Assembly (NCBI GenBank): GCA_028868995.1
Contig: JAGWTH010000005.1
Coordinates: 61,548-125,547, forward strand
Length of the DNA: 64,000 nt
DNA from: Burkholderiales bacterium
GTDB taxonomy: Bacteria > Pseudomonadota > Gammaproteobacteria > Burkholderiales > Burkholderiaceae_C
Direction: 5' to 3'
A program made the translations under genes and the position numbers. Numbering within the stretch: position 1 is the first letter of the stretch; each line of letters starts with the position of its first letter. The notes beneath the pieces are model-generated. The model searched no databases. It saw nothing but the letters and a program-made list of their open reading frames with translations, and was not told where the DNA came from. This document shows, piece by piece, positions 24,653-34,476 of the stretch.

Positions 24653-25186
24653 TCACTTCAGGCGGCGCAAGGCGGGCACGGCGAGCGAGGCCGGCGTCGG
24701 CTTGCCTTCCATCAGGTCGCGCAGCCGGGCCCGCGCCCGCGACAGCCGCGACATCACCGTGCCGACCGGCACGCCGGTGATGCGCGCGGCCTCTTCGTAG
24801 CCCAGGTCCTGCAGCGTCACGAGCAGGAGCACCTCCCGCTGTTCGGCGGGAAGGCGCAGCAGGCAGCGCTGCAGGTCCAGGGCCTGGTCCGGCAGCCCAC
24901 CGGGCGCGGCCAGTTCGTTCGCCACGTCGTCCACGTCCACTCGGTGGGCCTGCTGCTGGCGCACGGCACGGCGTACGCCGTCGACGAACAGGTTGTGCAT
25001 CAGCGTGAACAGCCAGGCCCGCAGGTCGCTGCCCGCGGCCCAGAGCTGCCAGCGCTGGCAGGCGCGCTCCAGCGTGTCCTGCACCAGGTCGTCGGCGGCC
25101 CAGGCGTCGCCCGTGAGGGAGCGGGCATAGCGCCGCAGGTCGGGGATGTGGCCGACCAGGCTGTTCGGGGCGGACGCGGGCCGCAT
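24653..25186 (-). CDS. ECF-type RNA polymerase sigma factor
   Basis: The protein has 177 residues with region 2 (DLRRYARSLTGDAWAADDLVQDTLERA, about 15-45, and LRAWLFTLMHNLFVD) and region 4 (LPAEQREVLLLVTLQDLGYEEAA, about 112-160, ending VGTVMSRLSRARARL). It has the standard two-domain ECF form. Genes for its anti-sigma factor and a lipoprotein flank it on the same strand, and these are the likely regulated set. Confidence 0.9.
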   Translation of the reverse strand: MRPASAPNSLVGHIPDLRRYARSLTGDAWAADDLVQDTLERACQRWQLWAAGSDLRAWLFTLMHNLFVDGVRRAVRQQQAHRVDVDDVANELAAPGGLPDQALDLQRCLLRLPAEQREVLLLVTLQDLGYEEAARITGVPVGTVMSRLSRARARLRDLMEGKPTPASLAVPALRRLK

Positions 25187-25221
25187 GCGGCAAGGCTAAC
25201 CGGGCCGGGCCGACGCCGGAA

Positions 25222-25602
25222 TCAGGGGCGCGCCAGGTGCCAGACGCTGTTGAAGCCGTCGCCCGTGCGGTCGCCCGGCTTGGCGTCCTTGGCCCAGTAG
25301 TACACCGGCTTGCCCTTGTAGGCCCACTGGCGGCTGCCGTCGTCGCGCACGACGATGCTCCAGTCGCCCATGGCATTGGCATCCATCCCGGCCTTCAGCG
25401 GCGGCCAGTTGGCGGCGCAGGGGCCGTTGCAGACGGACTTGCCCGCCCCGGCGGGGTCGCGGTCGAAGGTGTAGAGGCTCATGCCGCCGGGACCGACCAG
25501 CGCGCCGTCGGCCACCTTGGCCGGCATGGGCTGGGACATGGAGGCGCAGGCGGCCAGCAGGGTGGCGGCGGCGACGGAGGCAAGGCGGATCGAAAGGCGC
25601 AT
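25222..25602 (-). CDS. Small lipoprotein of the COG4315 type
   Basis: The protein has 126 residues. A lipoprotein signal peptide (MRLSIRLASVAAATLLAAC, lipobox LAAC) precedes a repeat-like domain: LYTFDRDPAGAGKSVCNGPC and WAYKGKPVYYWAKDAKPGD. Homologues of unknown function often stand beside an ECF sigma/anti-sigma pair, as here. The conserved Cys pair (VCNGPC) may form a disulfide or bind a metal (inference). Confidence 0.8.
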   Translation of the reverse strand: MRLSIRLASVAAATLLAACASMSQPMPAKVADGALVGPGGMSLYTFDRDPAGAGKSVCNGPCAANWPPLKAGMDANAMGDWSIVVRDDGSRQWAYKGKPVYYWAKDAKPGDRTGDGFNSVWHLARP

Positions 25603-25682
25603 CGGGATCTCCCGGGGTTGAGGAAGGATTTCCCGGATGAACGCTGCCGGCCCGCGGTTTATTCCCGCGGAGCCGCCACCGG

Positions 25683-26156
25683 TCAGCGGTGGCGCTCCTT
25701 CATCGCCCGCTCCACCTCGCGCTTGCCCTCGCGTTCCTTGATGGTCGTGCGCTTGTCGTGGGTCGCCTTGCCCTTGGCGAGCGCGATTTCGACCTTGACC
25801 CGGCCGTTCTTCCAATACAGCTGGATCGGCACCAGGGTGTAGCCCTTCTGCTCCACCTTGCCGATCAGGCGCCGGATCTCGTCCTTGTGCATCAGGAGCT
25901 TCTTGGTGCGCGCCGCCTCCGGCTTGACGTGGGTGGAGGCCGTCTTCAGCGCGTCGATGTGGCAGCCGATGAGGAACAGCTCGCCGTCGCGGATGACCAC
26001 GTAGCCCTCGGTGATCCGGGCCTTGCCCTCGCGGGCGGCCTTGACCTCCCAGCCTTCCAGCACGATGCCCGCCTCGTGCCGCTCCTCGAAGAAGTACTCG
26101 AAGGCGGCCCTCTTGTTGTCGGCGATGCGGGAGGGAGTTTCTTTTTTTGTAGCCAT
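25683..26156 (-). CDS. smpB: SsrA-binding protein SmpB
   Basis: The protein has 157 residues: [20 protein letters not shown], the core [19 protein letters not shown], and the basic C-terminal tail ([20 protein letters not shown]) that enters the decoding site. SmpB carries tmRNA to stalled ribosomes. The divergent ratA starts 60 bp away, the same association as in enterobacteria. Confidence 0.97.
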   Translation of the reverse strand: MATKKETPSRIADNKRAAFEYFFEERHEAGIVLEGWEVKAAREGKARITEGYVVIRDGELFLIGCHIDALKTASTHVKPEAARTKKLLMHKDEIRRLIGKVEQKGYTLVPIQLYWKNGRVKVEIALAKGKATHDKRTTIKEREGKREVERAMKERHR

Positions 26157-26216
26157 GAACTGACAGATGGGTCCGTTGGCGGCTCTCTACAATCCCGCGC
26201 GGGCCCGCAATTCTCC

Positions 26217-26657
26217 ATGAAATCCGTCCACAAGTCCGTGCTCATCTGGTACAGCGCCGAAGAGATGTTCGCGCTGGTGACCGACGTGGCGAGGTACAGC
26301 GAGTTCCTGCCCTGGTGCGACCACGCCGCCGTGATCGCGTCGGAGCCGGACGGCATGAAGGCGGAGGTCGGCATCGCCTTCTCGGGCATCCACCAGACCT
26401 TCACCACCCGCAACACCCACGTGCCCGGGCGCGAGGTCCGCATGAAGCTGGTCGACGGCCCGTTCTCCAGCCTGGACGGCAGCTGGAGCTTCCAGCCACT
26501 GGGCCAGGCCGGCCAGCGTGCCTGCAAGGTGTCGCTGGAGCTGCAGTACGGCTTCAAGAACGCCGCGCTCGCGGCACTGGTCGGGCCGGTCTTCGACCGC
26601 ATCGCCGGCAGCCTGGTCGACGCCTTCGTCAAGCGGGCCGAGCAGATCTACGGCTGA
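26217..26657 (+). CDS. ratA: RatA/COQ10-like START-domain protein
   Basis: The protein has 146 residues with a single SRPBCC (START-like) domain: VTDVARYSEFLPWC, TRNTHVPGREVRMKLVDGPF, and LVDAFVKRAEQIYG. Bacterial members have been linked to ubiquinone-dependent respiration (as for COQ10) and, in E. coli, to ribosome association. A TACAAT hexamer at 26188-26193 could be its -10. It is followed after 5 bp by rnfH. Confidence 0.9.
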   Translation: MKSVHKSVLIWYSAEEMFALVTDVARYSEFLPWCDHAAVIASEPDGMKAEVGIAFSGIHQTFTTRNTHVPGREVRMKLVDGPFSSLDGSWSFQPLGQAGQRACKVSLELQYGFKNAALAALVGPVFDRIAGSLVDAFVKRAEQIYG

Positions 26658-26662
26658 ACCCC

Positions 26663-26989
26663 ATGCCGCGCGTGACCGTCGCTTGTTCCCCGGGGCCCCG
26701 CCAGGTGCTCGAATGGACCCTGGACCTGCCCGAGGGCGCCACCGTGCGCGACGCGGTGCGGGCCAGCGGCTGCGGCGAGGCCCTCGGTGAGGCGCAGGTG
26801 CCCGATGTGGGCGTGTGGGGCCGGCGCTGCCCGCCGCAGCAGATGCTGCGCGAAGGCGATCGGGTGGAGGTCTACCGGGCGCTGAAGGTCGACCCCAAGG
26901 TCGCCCGGCGCGAGCGGTTCCGCAAGCAGGGGGCGAGGGCGGCCGGCCTGTTCGCGGGCCGGCGGCCGGGGGCCAAGCCGGGTTACTGA
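26663..26989 (+). CDS. rnfH: RnfH family ubiquitin-fold protein (RatB-like)
   Basis: The protein has 108 residues. RnfH domain: VTVACSPGPRQVLEWTLDLPEG, then VGVWGRRCPPQQMLREGDRVEVYRAL, closing with the conserved KVDPKVARRERF. Found beside ratA in many proteobacteria; biochemical role unresolved. The last 7 bases overlap the convergent DUF4124 gene. Confidence 0.92.
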   Translation: MPRVTVACSPGPRQVLEWTLDLPEGATVRDAVRASGCGEALGEAQVPDVGVWGRRCPPQQMLREGDRVEVYRALKVDPKVARRERFRKQGARAAGLFAGRRPGAKPGY

Positions 26990-27492
26990 GCGCAGTCGCG
27001 GGCGATGATCTCGTCCATGCGCTTGATCTCGGCGGCGATCTGGGCGTCGTCGAGGTACTGCCGCTCGCCCTTGGCGTCGACCCGCGCGATGCGGCCACCG
27101 GCCTGGTAGGTCGCCTTGGACTGCCTGGCGCGGGCGCAGTTGTCGGCGCGCAGCGCGGCGACCTTCTCGTCCTCCGCCTTCTTCTTCTCGGCGTCGGCGG
27201 CGGCCAGCTGCTTGCGGCGTTCCTCCAGGGCCTGGTCCTTGCCGGAGGGCTTGGGCAGGTTGCCGGCGCCGGGGGCCGCAGGCGCGCCCGTTGCCGCCGT
27301 CGTCGCCGCGTTGTCCGGCGCCAGGGCCTGGCCCTTGGGGCCCTTCAGGATGCGGTTGTTGGGGACGTCGGGCGGCGGCGCCTTGTCGCTGAAGACCTTG
27401 TGGCCATTCTGGTCCAGCCACATCCACTGCGCCGAGGCGGCCAGGGGCAGGGTGCAGGCGAGGGCTAGGAGCGCGAAGCGGGCAACTTTCAT
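26983..27492 (-). CDS. Exported DUF4124-domain protein
   Basis: The protein has 169 residues. The signal peptide MKVARFALLALACTLPLAASA is followed at once by the DUF4124 motif WMWLDQNGHKVFSDKAPP (about 23-40), then a Pro/Ala linker and a charged helix (EERRKQLAAADAEKKKAEDEK). The domain is common in periplasmic proteins of beta- and gamma-proteobacteria; function unknown. Divergent from guaB. Confidence 0.85.
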   Translation of the reverse strand: MKVARFALLALACTLPLAASAQWMWLDQNGHKVFSDKAPPPDVPNNRILKGPKGQALAPDNAATTAATGAPAAPGAGNLPKPSGKDQALEERRKQLAAADAEKKKAEDEKVAALRADNCARARQSKATYQAGGRIARVDAKGERQYLDDAQIAAEIKRMDEIIARDCAQ

Positions 27493-27505
27493 GGATTCAG
27501 TTTAG

Positions 27506-29086
<1,581 letters not shown>

Positions 29087-29102
29087 CCTCTTCGCGCCCC
29101 GG

Positions 29103-29130
29103 AAAAGGCCAGAATTTTCTGGCCTTTTTT
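29103..29130 (+). terminator. Intrinsic terminator after guaB
   Basis: AAAAGGCCAGAA pairs with TTCTGGCCTTTT around a tiny loop, and the run of T continues to 29130. It separates guaB from the downstream toxin-antitoxin and guaA genes. Confidence 0.88.
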
Positions 29131-29177
29131 CTTGTCTCGGCTAGAATATGGCCAGATTGGATTCCAGTCGAGCCAGA

Positions 29178-29486
29178 ATGCAGACCGTCCCCATCCACCA
29201 GGCCAAGAGCCAGCTGTCCGAATTGATCCGCGCCGTGGAGCAGGGCGAGGAAGTCGTGCTCACGCGCCACGGCAAGCGGGTCATCCGGCTGATCAAGGAG
29301 CCGGAGACCGAGCAGCCGAGCATCGAGGCGCGCCGGCAGGCCATCACCGCCGAACTCGAAGCCTTGCGCTCCAAGGTGGGCGCGGGGGAGCCCTTCCAGC
29401 AGTTCTGGGAGGCCCACAAGCGCGAGCGCGATGCCCGGGGCGAAGCCTGGACCGATCATCCCAAGGGCGGCCATGCTGGTGCTTGA
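29178..29486 (+). CDS. Antitoxin of the Phd/YefM family
   Basis: The protein has 102 residues from ATG 29178 (MQTVPIHQAKSQLSELIR). ATG 29148 would add ten residues but overlaps a likely -10 (TAGAAT, about 29142). The N-terminal Phd/YefM DNA-binding fold is visible (AKSQLSELIRAVEQGEEVVLTRHGKRVIRLI), with a charged C-terminal tail that would contact the toxin. It overlaps the PIN-domain gene by 14 bp, the usual toxin-antitoxin order. Confidence 0.88.
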   Translation: MQTVPIHQAKSQLSELIRAVEQGEEVVLTRHGKRVIRLIKEPETEQPSIEARRQAITAELEALRSKVGAGEPFQQFWEAHKRERDARGEAWTDHPKGGHAGA

Positions 29487-29889
29487 TGCGTCGGCGTTCG
29501 CCAGCTGGGTGTTCCCGGATGAAGGCGGCGACAAGGTGTCGCAGGCCCTCATCCGCGTGATGACCGAGGAGGAGAGCGCCACCAGCGCCGCCATCTTCCC
29601 GCTGGAGGCCCTGCATGCGTCCGGCCGGGCCCTGGCCCGCGGCCGCTTCTCACCCAGCGCCCACCAGCACGTGCTGCGCCTGCTCAGCCGCCTGCCCGTC
29701 GCGCTGGCACCGATGCGCGTGTCGCCGCTGGAGTTCTGGAACTGGTCGCAGTCGCTGGAACTCACGCCTTACGACGCCGCTTACCTGAAGGTGGCGGTCG
29801 ACCTGAAAGCACCCCTCGTCACCATGGACCGCGCCTTGCAGCGCGCCTGCCTGAAGCTGGAACATCCCCTGATCACCGACCTGGCCTGA
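29473..29889 (+). CDS. PIN-domain ribonuclease toxin (VapC-like)
   Basis: The protein has 138 residues. The PIN acidic residues are in place: Asp5 (LVLDASAF), Glu45 (FPLEALH), Asp101 (PYDAAYL) and Asp119 (VTMDRAL). VapC-type toxins cleave tRNA or rRNA when not bound by antitoxin. It is paired with the Phd/YefM-type gene just upstream and ends 10 bp before guaA, so the cassette lies between two housekeeping purine genes. Confidence 0.88.
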   Translation: MLVLDASAFASWVFPDEGGDKVSQALIRVMTEEESATSAAIFPLEALHASGRALARGRFSPSAHQHVLRLLSRLPVALAPMRVSPLEFWNWSQSLELTPYDAAYLKVAVDLKAPLVTMDRALQRACLKLEHPLITDLA

Positions 29890-29899
29890 GCACCTGAAC

Positions 29900-31513
29900 A
29901 TGCAGCACGACAAGATCCTCATCCTCGACTTCGGCTCCCAGGTCACGCAGCTGATCGCCCGCCGGGTGCGCGAAGCCCACGTCTATTCCGAGGTGCATCC
30001 CTGCGACGTCTCCGACGCCTGGGTGCGCGAGTACGCCGCCGACGGCCGGCTCAAGGGCGTGATCCTCTCCGGCAGCCATGCCTCGGTGTACGAGGAGTCC
30101 ACCGACAAGGCGCCGCAGGCGGTGTTCGAGCTGGGCGTGCCCGTGCTGGGCATCTGCTACGGCATGCAGACCATGGCCCACCAGCTGGGCGGCAAGGTGG
30201 AAAGCGGCCAGAAGCGCGAGTTCGGCTTCGCCGCCGTGCGCGCGCGCGGCCACACCGAGCTGCTGCGCGACATCGCCGACTTCACCACGGCCGAAGGCCA
30301 CGGCATGCTGAACGTCTGGATGTCGCACGGCGACAAGGTGGCGGAGATGCCGCCCGGCTTCCGCCTGATGGCCTCCACCGAGAGCTGCCCGATCGCCGGC
30401 ATGGCCGACGAGGACCGCCGCTTCTACGCGGTGCAGTTCCACCCCGAGGTCACCCACACCATGCAGGGCCGGGCGATCCTCGAGCGCTTCGTGCTGGGCA
30501 TCTGCCAGGCGCAGCCCGACTGGGTCATGCGCGACCACATCGCCGAGGCGGTGCAGAAGATCCGCGACCAGGTGGGCGACGAGGAGGTGATCCTGGGCCT
30601 GTCCGGCGGCGTCGATTCCTCAGTGGCCGCGGCGCTGATCCACCGCGCCATCGGCGACCAGCTGACCTGCGTGTTCGTCGACCACGGCCTGCTGCGCCTG
30701 GACGAGGGCGACCTGGTGATGGACATGTTCGCCGGCAAGCTGCACGCCAAGGTCGTGCGGGTGGACGCGAGCGAGCTGTTCCTCGGCAAGCTGGCCGGCG
30801 TCAGCGAACCGGAGGCCAAGCGCAAGATCATCGGCGGCCTGTTCGTCGACGTGTTCAAGGCAGAGGCCGCGAAGATCAAGGAAACCCATTCCCGCCAGGT
30901 CGCCTGGCTGGCGCAGGGCACCATCTACCCCGACGTGATCGAGTCGGGCGGCGCCAAGAGCAAGAAGGCCGTCACGATCAAGAGCCACCACAACGTGGGC
31001 GGCCTGCCGGAGCAACTGGGCCTGAAGCTGCTGGAGCCGCTGCGCGACCTGTTCAAGGACGAGGTCCGCGAGCTGGGCGTGGCCCTGGGCCTGCCGCCGG
31101 AGATGGTCTACCGCCATCCCTTCCCGGGCCCGGGCCTGGGCGTGCGCATCCTGGGCGAGGTGAAGAAGGAATACGCCGACCTGCTGCGCCGCGCCGACGC
31201 GATCTTCATCGAGGAGCTGCGCAACTTCCGCGACGAGCACACCGGCAAGACCTGGTACGACCTCACCAGCCAGGCCTTCACCGTGTTCCTGCCGGTCAAG
31301 AGCGTGGGCGTCATGGGCGACGGCCGCACCTACGACTACGTGGTGGCGCTGCGCGCGGTGCAGACCAGCGACTTCATGACCGCGGACTGGGCCGAGCTGC
31401 CGTATGCGCTGCTGAAGAAGGTCTCCGGCCGCATCATCAACGAGGTGCGGGGGATCAACCGCGTCACCTACGACGTGAGCAGCAAGCCGCCGGCGACGAT
31501 CGAGTGGGAGTGA
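29900..31513 (+). CDS. guaA: GMP synthase (glutamine-hydrolysing)
   Basis: The protein has 537 residues. It converts XMP to GMP with ATP and glutamine. N-terminal class I amidotransferase: Cys86 in GICYGMQ, with His181 and Glu183 in FHPEV. ATP pyrophosphatase P-loop SGGVDSS at 235-241, and C-terminal dimerisation domain ending PPATIEWE. The 3' end of guaA is a known attachment site for genomic islands, and a lower-GC block begins directly after it. Confidence 0.98.
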   Translation: MQHDKILILDFGSQVTQLIARRVREAHVYSEVHPCDVSDAWVREYAADGRLKGVILSGSHASVYEESTDKAPQAVFELGVPVLGICYGMQTMAHQLGGKVESGQKREFGFAAVRARGHTELLRDIADFTTAEGHGMLNVWMSHGDKVAEMPPGFRLMASTESCPIAGMADEDRRFYAVQFHPEVTHTMQGRAILERFVLGICQAQPDWVMRDHIAEAVQKIRDQVGDEEVILGLSGGVDSSVAAALIHRAIGDQLTCVFVDHGLLRLDEGDLVMDMFAGKLHAKVVRVDASELFLGKLAGVSEPEAKRKIIGGLFVDVFKAEAAKIKETHSRQVAWLAQGTIYPDVIESGGAKSKKAVTIKSHHNVGGLPEQLGLKLLEPLRDLFKDEVRELGVALGLPPEMVYRHPFPGPGLGVRILGEVKKEYADLLRRADAIFIEELRNFRDEHTGKTWYDLTSQAFTVFLPVKSVGVMGDGRTYDYVVALRAVQTSDFMTADWAELPYALLKKVSGRIINEVRGINRVTYDVSSKPPATIEWE

Positions 31514-31650
31514 TTTGAAGCCTTTCTCGATCGATCCCTTCGATCCGAAGGAAGACGACAAGATGTTGCTTGCGCTTGAGAAGCGCACGAGGATGTAGTG
31601 GCATCGATGCCTCGCGGACACACGGTGATTCACCGGGCGTCCGCTTGACG
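31514..31650. other. Junction behind guaA, no gene
   Basis: These 137 bp between guaA and the convergent lipoprotein gene show a shift to lower GC. No intact gene or strong terminator is visible. Confidence 0.5.
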
Positions 31651-33474
31651 CTATTGCGGCCTCCCTACTGTCAAAGTCACGGTTTCGCTCTCGTTCCGCG
31701 TACCGCCGCTCAGCGGAACCACGCGCGTGGCCGAAGACGACGCGCTGCCGCTGGGGGAGACCAGCATCCGGCCGAAATTGTTCTGTCCATCGCCGACGAG
31801 GGTCGATACGAAGATCGGCAGCTGCATGACGTCGAAATACATGGGGACCGGCGCAGAGACCACGCCCTCTGTCGATGTGAACACGCTGCTGCCGCTTGCC
31901 GTGAATGGATGGTAGGAGGAGGAGTTGTTCGCGCCGACATCGACGAAAGGCGAAAGATACATGGTGACGGCAACGGGGGCCGTGCCTCCGCGGGTACGAA
32001 CCACCGGCACGGAGAAGCCGTTGATACTCCATGGCGGCGTGACGTCGTCTTTCGCCCAGGTGTAGCGGGTGATGCCGAACTGGGAGTTCGTGCGCTTGCG
32101 CGTCCAGTCCAGGGTGGTGAGCTGCAAGGACGGGTAAGTGACCTCCGTGAGGGGTTCAAGCGTCTGGGTGCCGTCGACCACCGCGTGGAGATCCTCCTCC
32201 ATGGCGTCGGCGCCACCGCCTTCGGTCCAGTGCCCGTTCGCCGTGAATTCGTAGTGGAACGTGATCTTGAAGCGCGAGCATTGCGGCAGGATCGCCTGCA
32301 GTTCGTCGGACTTGGACTGGTGCCCGAGCAACTGCAGTGATCGCATCGTGCCGAGCATCTGCTGCAGCTGCTGGGGGCCGCCCAGGCTGCTGCACTGGCT
32401 CGCGATGTAGTCGGCGTATACATCTGTCAGCGCGAGGATGCGCGCATACACCTGGCTGGCCACGACCTGGAAGGTACCCCCCTCTGCGCTTTCGCCGGAC
32501 AATGCGGCCTGGCGCAGGAAGTTGAATCCCGCCTGCGTCGCCGCCGGAATCTGTGTCGGATCGGCATCAGCCGCCGCAAAGGCCGGTACCACGACATCGT
32601 TGTAGTAGCCGCGCAGCGCGGCGGTGGCGAAACTCTCGGTGCTGACCGCGGCGGCTGCCTGCGCCGTGCGCACCCCGGGCAGGGCGCTGGCCGGCGCCAC
32701 GGCGTTGCGCCAGTTGGCGGTAAGCGTCGGAGCCAGAATCGCCGTGAGCCGGTCGCCCTGGTCGGCCGGCAATGCGGCGGCCAGCGCGGCCTGCTGCTCC
32801 GACGTCGCCAACGCGATGCCGACGATGCCGAGATGATCCAGCTTGATCGCGGGTCGCTTGACCGACGTTCCCAGGTCGCCGACGACGATCGGTACCAGGT
32901 GCAGGTTGGAGCCGTCGCCGTCGGCCGCGAAGCCGATCAGCTGCGCGGGATCGATGCTCGCCATCATCGAATCCGGGATCATGAAATTTGCGGTCAGCGT
33001 CTTCTCCGTGAGGTAGTCACCCGGTTCGATGTCGATGGCCGCGATGACCGAGGTCACGGCCGGGCCGATGCTCGTGACGTCAGCCGTCGTGATCCCGACC
33101 TCGTCGAGGAAGCTCCCGACGGGCACGTACAGTCGCGTTTCGGCGCCGTTGCGATGGAGAAACCCGAAGGTGTACTGGCTGCTCGAGGTGGGGTCCCAGC
33201 TCAGGAGGTAGCGATGATCGGCCGACACGCCGCTGACCGTCGGCGTTGCGGCCATGGGGGAGCCCGTGGCCGGGAAGGGTTCGGCGGCGCCAGCAAGCGG
33301 CTCCAGCGATCCATTGTTGCTGCCGCCTGCTGGCGGGGAAGCGGGCGTCGTCACCGGCGGGGGCCATGTGCCGCCGCCGTCACCCGGCGATGCCGGGTCT
33401 TGCGAACCTCCCCCGCAGGCAGCGAGCGCCAGCAAGGTCAGCAGTGCGGTGAACCTGAAGAAGAAGTTGCTCAT
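31651..33474 (-). CDS. Large lipoprotein of unknown function
   Basis: The protein has 607 residues. The lipoprotein signal peptide MSNFFFRFTALLTLLALAAC is followed by Gly/Asp/Pro/Ser-rich spacer sequence to about residue 75. The remainder looks like a secreted beta-rich protein (YLLSWDPTSSSQYTFGF, RLYVPVGSFLDEVGI) without a recognised catalytic motif. ATG 33474 is set by the signal peptide. Base composition is lower in GC than neighbours, suggesting transfer. It is divergent from the LuxR-type regulator and hybrid kinase, which may control it (inference). Confidence 0.75.
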   Translation of the reverse strand: MSNFFFRFTALLTLLALAACGGGSQDPASPGDGGGTWPPPVTTPASPPAGGSNNGSLEPLAGAAEPFPATGSPMAATPTVSGVSADHRYLLSWDPTSSSQYTFGFLHRNGAETRLYVPVGSFLDEVGITTADVTSIGPAVTSVIAAIDIEPGDYLTEKTLTANFMIPDSMMASIDPAQLIGFAADGDGSNLHLVPIVVGDLGTSVKRPAIKLDHLGIVGIALATSEQQAALAAALPADQGDRLTAILAPTLTANWRNAVAPASALPGVRTAQAAAAVSTESFATAALRGYYNDVVVPAFAAADADPTQIPAATQAGFNFLRQAALSGESAEGGTFQVVASQVYARILALTDVYADYIASQCSSLGGPQQLQQMLGTMRSLQLLGHQSKSDELQAILPQCSRFKITFHYEFTANGHWTEGGGADAMEEDLHAVVDGTQTLEPLTEVTYPSLQLTTLDWTRKRTNSQFGITRYTWAKDDVTPPWSINGFSVPVVRTRGGTAPVAVTMYLSPFVDVGANNSSSYHPFTASGSSVFTSTEGVVSAPVPMYFDVMQLPIFVSTLVGDGQNNFGRMLVSPSGSASSSATRVVPLSGGTRNESETVTLTVGRPQ

Positions 33475-33682
33475 TTGCTTCCTGACTAAGGACCCGGACA
33501 GGTGCCGGCAGGCGACGCCATCCTTGTCTTTGGCGGTCACCCCTGATTGCGACGGGCCCTCTCCTGCGTCATGCGGGTCACGCCGCTACGGGTACCCTGC
33601 CCAGAGCATGTGAATTGACCGGCACCAACAACAGTGCCGAAAGTCATGATGTGCAGTCCGAGACACATCAACTTCAAATCCG

Positions 33683-33709
33683 TTGACTGATTAACGACGG
33701 GCATAGAAT
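33683..33709 (+). promoter_or_regulatory. Possible promoter for the LuxR/kinase genes
   Basis: TTGACT (33683-33688) and TAGAAT (33704-33709) are spaced by 15 bp, shorter than the 16-18 bp optimum. It is the best candidate in the 294-bp divergent gap 33475-33768, which shows no other gene. Confidence 0.4.
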
Positions 33710-33768
33710 GACTTTCTGCACTGGGCAAACCATGCGTTTCCATGGCATGACTGCGTCGTCACCGGCTG

Positions 33769-34476
33769 ATGTCTCGAGTTATGAATCCATCAACTGCAAG
33801 TTCAAACGGCGTGTCCTGCGGCATCCTGGTGGTCGCCGATCATGAACTCGTACGTTTGGGGTTTCGTGCGCTGGTGCAGTCGCAAGTCGGGAGTGCAGGG
33901 CAGCCGCCGCTGGTGGTACAGGAAGCGCGAACGCTGGTTGAAGCACTGTCGCTCTACGAGGAACATCAGGCAGGAATTGCTGTGGTGGTGCTCGATCTGG
34001 ACCTGCCGGATAGCGATGGCCTGAATGCGCTCATGACCTTTCGCCAGCGGTTTCCCCAGGCCGTCGTGGTGGTGAATTCGGGCGCCGATGATCCCGCCAT
34101 CGCGCGCCATGCGGTGGCACTGGGTGCCGTGGCATTCTTCGCCAAGTCCGGGGATCTCGGCGACATGCTGGGCTTTGTGCATGACTGCGTGACGCACGGA
34201 CCGCAGACCGCAAGCCAGCGATTGCCGCGCAACCTGCCGGTCTTTGCCGACCTGGCGGGCCTGTCCGACACGGGCAAGTTCGCGCCGCTGCCCGGACCGA
34301 GATTGTCCACGCGCCAGCTTCAGATCCTGCAATGGCTGCTGGAAGGCAAATCCAACCGGGAAATCAGTGAGCGCGCGTCTCTGTCTGAAGGCACGGTCAA
34401 GAACCATGTCTCGATGCTGCTGCTGTCGTTCGGCGTCCGCTCTCGGGCACAACTCATCAGCAAGCTGCGCACATGA
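33769..34476 (+). CDS. LuxR/NarL-type response regulator
   Basis: The protein has 235 residues from ATG 33769; ATG 33781 is an alternative. The receiver domain (about 16-140) has the phospho-acceptor Asp76 in VVLDLDLP. The C-terminal LuxR helix-turn-helix (about 175-235) contains LSTRQLQILQWLLEGKSNREIS and LSEGTVKNHVS. It overlaps the hybrid kinase by 4 bp (ATGA), so the two form a two-component pair. Lower GC than the surrounding genes. Confidence 0.88.
   Translation: MSRVMNPSTASSNGVSCGILVVADHELVRLGFRALVQSQVGSAGQPPLVVQEARTLVEALSLYEEHQAGIAVVVLDLDLPDSDGLNALMTFRQRFPQAVVVVNSGADDPAIARHAVALGAVAFFAKSGDLGDMLGFVHDCVTHGPQTASQRLPRNLPVFADLAGLSDTGKFAPLPGPRLSTRQLQILQWLLEGKSNREISERASLSEGTVKNHVSMLLLSFGVRSRAQLISKLRT

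Noticed and set aside
33683..33696. TTGACTGATTAACG as a possible FNR box upstream of the LuxR gene
   Set aside because: The right half-site is not TCAA, so the palindrome fails; it is better read as a -35 element.
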